DNA of 64,000 nucleotides. It comes from Heterostelium album PN500. Lineage: Eukaryota; Evosea; Eumycetozoa; Acytosteliales; Acytosteliaceae. The stretch spans positions 434,001 to 498,000 of the forward strand of contig NW_008805089.1 of NCBI RefSeq assembly GCF_000004825.1, in the 5' to 3' direction. Position numbers and translations under genes: made by a program. The notes beneath the pieces are model-generated. The model saw only the letters and a program-made list of their open reading frames with translations. It was not told the DNA's origin and made no database searches. This document shows, in pieces, positions 60,301-64,000 of the stretch; the stretch's first letter is position 1, and every line of letters starts with the position of its first letter.

Positions 60301-60992
60301 CCAATACGATCATTAGATACTGAGTGTGCAATTGTCTCAACATGTTTTGATATGTCTCCATTGGTAAAATCACCAGCATTGCTCGAAGATCTTTGCCAGG
60401 GAGAGATAGGAAAGAAAATTGGATTGTCAACTTCCAAAGAACCCACTGAAGTGTAACCTACATTCACAATTGATTGCATTAACGTACATTCTGAAAAAGC
60501 TGACGCATTCCTAATACTGTTTGTTGATACCAATTTATCTGAAGTAGGTTTGAGAATATTGTTGCTGAGTAGAGACTGTCCATATGAAATTCCAAGGCAT
60601 TTCGATGAGATTGTTGTTCTAATGATATGTTCCTCTTCAACTATTACTTTTATCTGAACACGATTGTCTTTACCATACAAAAGGTCTTGATATTTTGTGT
60701 TGCTATTTACTTCTGCAAAAAACTCTTCATTACTAACTTTAAAAATAGTAAACAACGATAAAATAATATTTATCAATGTCATTATTCTATTTTTTTTTGA
60801 ATCTGTATCCTTTAATGATTTATATTCTTTTATATGTGCTCTATCTTTATTATTGGTGATATTGTCACTATTAACTATATCAATGAAAAACCTATTAAAT
60901 GAACCTTGGGGTCTCACTACATTATCCGTTTCATCACTACGCCCAACAGAGATTGTAATTCCTGTAAAATTAAATACATGATCTTGTTCCAT
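57356..60992 (-). CDS. transposase-like protein of the DNA transposon
   Basis: Four exons (60992-59585, 59510-59439, 59372-58440, 58389-57356), 1,148 residues, all phases consistent. Residues about 404-465 hold SSIDLKMAQNLARDKSDYNG followed by CPCCKKSADYF and CVNCRDEENN...GIKCEH. This resembles the Asp-plus-zinc-knuckle segment (DLKxxxxxLG...CxxC) of large RNase H-fold transposases. Near 676, TMINNEGFESNWKRFLGFYG fits the later Glu/His-containing block (EG.E..xK) of the same proteins, after helical MTYYTHILLHIARYL. The C-terminal exon has an Asn run and a basic, possibly nuclear, tail (KKRSKSEVDEVELSKFMKRHKK). The likely role is cutting and joining element ends. Catalytic residues are proposed only. 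Confidence 0.6.
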
Positions 60993-61412
60993 TTATTTCA
61001 CTATGAATATAAAAATAAGTAAAACTAAATAAAAAATTGTGTTGTTGAACCGAAAGCAAAAAAAAAACTAAAAATTAAATAAAATCAAAACTAAAATTAA
61101 ATAAAATAAAAAAAAAATACAATTATTTATACGAATATTCTTGACACCAAATTTTTAGATTCTCCACAAAACAAAACTGGCTCTTGCTTGTATCCATAAA
61201 TCGAATAAAATTAAAAAAACCACTCTGATCACATTAACCCCACTAATTTTTAATTTTTACTTTTTTTTTAAAATTAATGCGCAGGCGAAAGTTGTTGGGA
61301 GCCAGTTTTGTTTTGAAAACATTTTTACACAACTGCAAAAAAAAGTGAAAAAATTGTATGGAAGTTTATTATAAAGATTGATAAAAAAAGTTTATAAATG
61401 AGTACTAGTCAT
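60993..61412. other. spacer inside transposon with inverted repeat
   Basis: 420 bp between the central gene's start and the 3' end of the right outer gene. A- and T-rich. It holds a perfect 17-bp inverted repeat, CAAAACAAAACTGGCTC at 61167-61183 and its reverse complement at 61299-61315. It must contain the central gene's promoter. Confidence 0.6.
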
Positions 61413-62984
61413 TCAACCAGTTAAATGATCCACAACCAAGGTCTTTTTTGGTGGTTCAGCGCCACGAACGCAGGCAGCATCACATTTCCAATTACGGTAT
61501 TTGAAATTACAAGTGACCATCCAAGTATAATGATTGTATACAAAAGACACACAATCTATCTTTGAATTGATTATATCTTTACTTGAAACAGATGTCCTTG
61601 CAAATACATTCTGGTGCCATCCATCGGTGTATAATGGTGGTAGCTTAAAGAGTTCTTCATTCATATTCGAATTTGATTTATACCTAGAAAAATCAAACTT
61701 AGTAGTTGGAGTTTGGACATCTTGATATCCAATACTATATTTTACTTTTTTGTTGGTCATCTTCATGTTTGTATCTGATAGTATTTAATTTGGTTAAATA
61801 TAATGTGTACACGTATAAAAAAACAAATAAAAAAATAATTACTTACCTGTTTGATGCTTGTTAAAGTGTGCCACCAACACTCCAAACTCCACAGTTCCAA
61901 TATCCAGATTTTTAACGCATTTTCCGCCACGTACCCCTAGTCTGTCATTGATTCTGTTTTCAGCCAGGAATAGAAACTGGTCCAACATTAATCTCTTATG
62001 TTGAAGCACTAAATCCTCTGTTGTAATACGAACTTCATTCCCGATATTGGTATTTTTGACGATATTCATCGATGTGCTCATCAATCTGTGTGGATCTTTA
62101 CTTTGATTACATTTGATGGATGGAACTGTTACTGCTACTGAGTTGAACTGTCGGTCGTCCATGTTGCTCTCATCTACATTGTGTATATGATTTGTTGATA
62201 TGGAAGATTCTGCCAGAGCACGTGCTGGGTGCAGTTGGACCGGATATTGCGGAGAATAGATATTTGGGCAAGAATAATACGATAATTCTACTTTTTTCAA
62301 GTGATGGACCATGGGAGTTTGAGATACTGGGAGACCAAAGACTACAACCTCAAGAGACTGGTCTGGAATGATTCTCTTATCATCAGCATCCACCCATATT
62401 ATTTCTCTGCGAGGACAAGGAACCACTGGAGCTGCAGGAGCATTGATTGGAGACGGTGTTGTTGGAACTATATTTGAAGTATCGACTGGGGACTGATCGA
62501 TAACTGGTATTGGGCTAGGTATTATAATACCTGTAGTTGGTTGTGGGGCAGTAATGATTGGAGACTGTGCAACCGGTGCGATGGGGGGTAGAACATCCTG
62601 AGTTGGTGCGATAACTGGAGTTGGTGCTACAGATGGAACAACTGAAGATACTACTTGTTTTGACTTGGATCTTCTTTTAGTCAATGTGGTTCTAGTTTCA
62701 TAGCAATTTAGTCTTTCAGGGAAAGTGGATTTTCTTTTCTGTGAATTCTTTATTCATTTTCCCAAATTAGTATAAAATTAATAATCAAAAATTGATAGTT
62801 TTTTTTTTATAAAAATCAAAATGAAAATATATGAAAAAAAAAATAATAATAATAAATAAAAAACAAAAATAAAAAAATAAAAATATAAAATAATAAATAA
62901 TAAAGGAAAAAAAAAAAAAAAGTAGTGTGGGGGAAAAAAAAATCTTCAAAAAAATCTTTTTATGACGCAATATTCACTTACCAT
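61413..62984 (-). CDS. transposon outer gene, right; unknown Pro-rich protein
   Basis: Three exons. Exon 1 is only the ATG (62984-62982) inside the right terminal repeat, followed by a 234-bp intron starting GTAAGT. Exon 2 is 62747-61847 and exon 3 is 61774-61413, giving 421 residues (MNSQKRKSTFPERLNCYETR...). Residues 35-130 are Pro/Val/Thr-rich (VAPTPVIAPTQDVLPPIAPV). A globular region follows (REIIWVDADDKRIIPDQSLE, VELSYYSCPNIYSPQYPV) with a C-terminal half rich in aromatic residues (LPPLYTDGWHQNVF, NHYTWMVTCNFKYRNWKCD). No family is recognised. Its mirrored start arrangement with the left gene suggests both are driven by the repeat ends. Confidence 0.65.
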
Positions 62985-63104
62985 TTTTTTTTTTTTGTGT
63001 TGCAAAATATTTTAAACCAAATGAACTGTGGCAGGTCTCTCATCAAAATTTATAGTGGATCAGTCTCATATTAAATTTACTTTCGGTCTGCCACCACGCT
63101 TTGT
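62982..63104 (-). repeat. right terminal inverted repeat
   Basis: Reverse complement of the left end: block 1 at 63088-63104, block 2 at 63067-63087 directly adjacent, then TTTTGCAACAC plus an A-run and ATG|GTAAGTG at 62984. An extra GTGGCAGGTCT lies at 63028-63038 on the plus strand, i.e. inverted relative to the terminal copy. The SDR reductase gene starts only 109 bp beyond this end. Confidence 0.75.
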
Positions 63105-63212
63105 ATTTTTACTTTTGTTTTTTAAATGGTTTGCAAACCACTATATTTATTTTTTTTGAAATCAGCTGAAATTATATAAACAATTTCTAAAGAAAGTTAA
63201 AGTAAATAATAA

Positions 63213-64000
63213 ATGACTGGTGAAAAAGTAGTTGTAACAGGCGCCACAGGATACATTGCAGGTATACAGATTCAAGACCTCTTGTCAAAGGGCTACAATG
63301 TATCTGCAATCGTCAGAAACAAGAGTAACACTGAGAAGTTGCAACACTTATTGCAGTTAGATGGTGCTTCAGACCGTTTGACTCTTGAGGAAGGTGATTT
63401 AGACACTGCTGACTACTCTACCATTTTCAAGGATGCCACTTATATCATCCACACTGCCTCACCTTACATCTACACCGCCGATGATCCCGAGCGTGATATT
63501 GTGCAGCCAGCCATCAAAGGTAACATCTCTGTACTGGAAGCAGCCGCTTTAATACCATCGATCAAGAAGATCGTTATCACCTCATCGACAGCTGCCATTT
63601 TCGATGCCTCAAAGAAGAAGGATGTCTACACTGAAGACGACTGGAGTGACGGTACCTCCATTGCTGCTCCTTACGCCTATTCAAAGTACTTGGCCGAGAA
63701 GCGTGCTCACGATTGGATTAAAAAGCGTCGTGAGACCAATCCCAATCTCTTTGAAGTAGTGTTTATCAATCCTGCATTTGTACTTGGTGCACCACTTGCC
63801 AAACATATCAATACCAGTATCAAGACATTCGCAGAGGCACTCACTGGTAGTCCACAGAACCGAAGAATCGGTGTTACCGATGTCCACGATGTTGTAGACA
63901 TCATTACCTACGTGATGGAAACCTCTGAGAACTTCAACCTACATAGAAAACTCGTTGCTAACGAAGTCATGACATTTAAGGAACTCGGTCAACGTGCAGC
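63213..64000 (+). CDS. extended SDR reductase, dihydroflavonol-4-reductase-like (partial)
   Basis: Open to the window edge; the first 262 residues are present without an intron. The N terminus MTGEKVVVTGATGYIAGIQ holds the TGxxGYIA dinucleotide-binding loop. HTASPY and VITSSTAAIF follow, then YAYSKYLAEK with the Tyr-x-x-x-Lys catalytic pair. The VTDVHDVVDI segment is typical of the DFR/cinnamoyl-CoA/aldehyde reductase branch of NAD(P)H-dependent extended SDRs. The substrate is unknown; amoebal homologues reduce carbonyls in small metabolites. The gene starts 109 bp past the transposon end, so its promoter must be very short or overlap the terminal repeat. The end is missing because the window stops. 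Confidence 0.88.
   Translation, partial: MTGEKVVVTGATGYIAGIQIQDLLSKGYNVSAIVRNKSNTEKLQHLLQLDGASDRLTLEEGDLDTADYSTIFKDATYIIHTASPYIYTADDPERDIVQPAIKGNISVLEAAALIPSIKKIVITSSTAAIFDASKKKDVYTEDDWSDGTSIAAPYAYSKYLAEKRAHDWIKKRRETNPNLFEVVFINPAFVLGAPLAKHINTSIKTFAEALTGSPQNRRIGVTDVHDVVDIITYVMETSENFNLHRKLVANEVMTFKELGQRA

Larger units (their letters stand above)
55985..63104. mobile_element. three-gene DNA transposon with terminal inverted repeats
   Basis: 7,120 bp. Both ends begin ACAAAGCGTGGTGGCAG reading inward, and a second identical block of 21 bases lies just inside (56012-56032 and 63067-63087). Further similarity continues to the sequence around an ATG with splice donor on each side, giving imperfect repeats of about 130 bp. 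It contains one plus-strand and two minus-strand spliced genes, all with open frames. The central gene is transposase-like. No target duplication is evident. There is no DNA polymerase, capsid, reverse transcriptase or integrase that I can recognise, so it is a plain DNA transposon. The family is uncertain; the EG...W and CxC features of the central protein recall KDZ/Plavaka-like transposases. It looks intact and could be recently active. Confidence 0.8.

Noticed and set aside
55985-63104. Polinton/Maverick or virus-like element
   Set aside because: No protein-primed DNA polymerase, packaging ATPase, capsid-like or integrase motif was found; size and genes fit a plain DNA transposon better.
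1-64000. CRISPR arrays, rRNA genes or further tRNAs
   Set aside because: No direct-repeat array, no rRNA core sequence, and no second complete tRNA B-box with cloverleaf was seen on reading both strands.

Overview
The window looks like nuclear DNA of a dictyostelid social amoeba. It has a very AT-rich, gene-dense layout and short introns with GTAAGT or GTATGT donors and TAG or AAG acceptors. Asn, Gln and Thr homopolymers (AAT, CAA and ACA codons) occur inside proteins, and poly-T tracts lie between genes. Coding DNA is less AT-rich than I would expect for D. discoideum, so another dictyostelid genus is more likely; the species cannot be fixed from sequence alone. Gene models below were built by hand from open frames, splice signals and phase bookkeeping. 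Spliced genes are given as outer limits with exon limits in the text.

Left third (1-25 kb): a tRNA-Lys, a Cof-type HAD phosphatase, mitochondrial ribosomal protein bL17, an ATAD2/Yta7-type AAA-bromodomain protein, a FAM133-like RS protein, a bacterial-type TrmB tRNA methyltransferase with a presequence-like N terminus, a 78-residue single-span protein missed by simple ORF calling, a TruB pseudouridine synthase, a long coiled-coil protein ending in a BRCT region, and four less characterised proteins, two of them with N-terminal signal or anchor segments. Several products point to RNA and mitochondrial maintenance.

Middle (25-40 kb): a tandem family of SAP-like/F-box-like proteins with two whole copies. 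A third copy is split by a 711-bp TG...CA insertion with a 5-bp target duplication, and there is a short decayed fourth copy. Next come a four-span membrane protein, a tiny secreted or membrane peptide on the other strand, an FZL/bacterial-dynamin-like GTPase with a likely mitochondrial presequence, an F-box/LRR protein, and a 2.7-kb non-coding region.

Right third (40-64 kb): a giant RNF213/mysterin-family gene (nine exons, about 4,970 residues). It has three P-loops and no RING that I can find, and its C terminus resembles the finger and palm part of a USP deubiquitinase. Immediately downstream is a 7.12-kb element (55985-63104) with imperfect terminal inverted repeats and three spliced genes. 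The central gene (1,148 residues) is transposase-like. The two outer genes, on opposite strands, each appear to begin with an exon holding only the ATG, placed inside the terminal repeat and followed by a long intron. The window ends inside an extended-SDR reductase gene.

Most notable points: the three-gene element with start codons carried in its inverted repeats; the RNF213-USP-like fusion; the birth, interruption and decay series of the SAP/F-box family; and a T-run/GATCATT upstream element shared by two genes.
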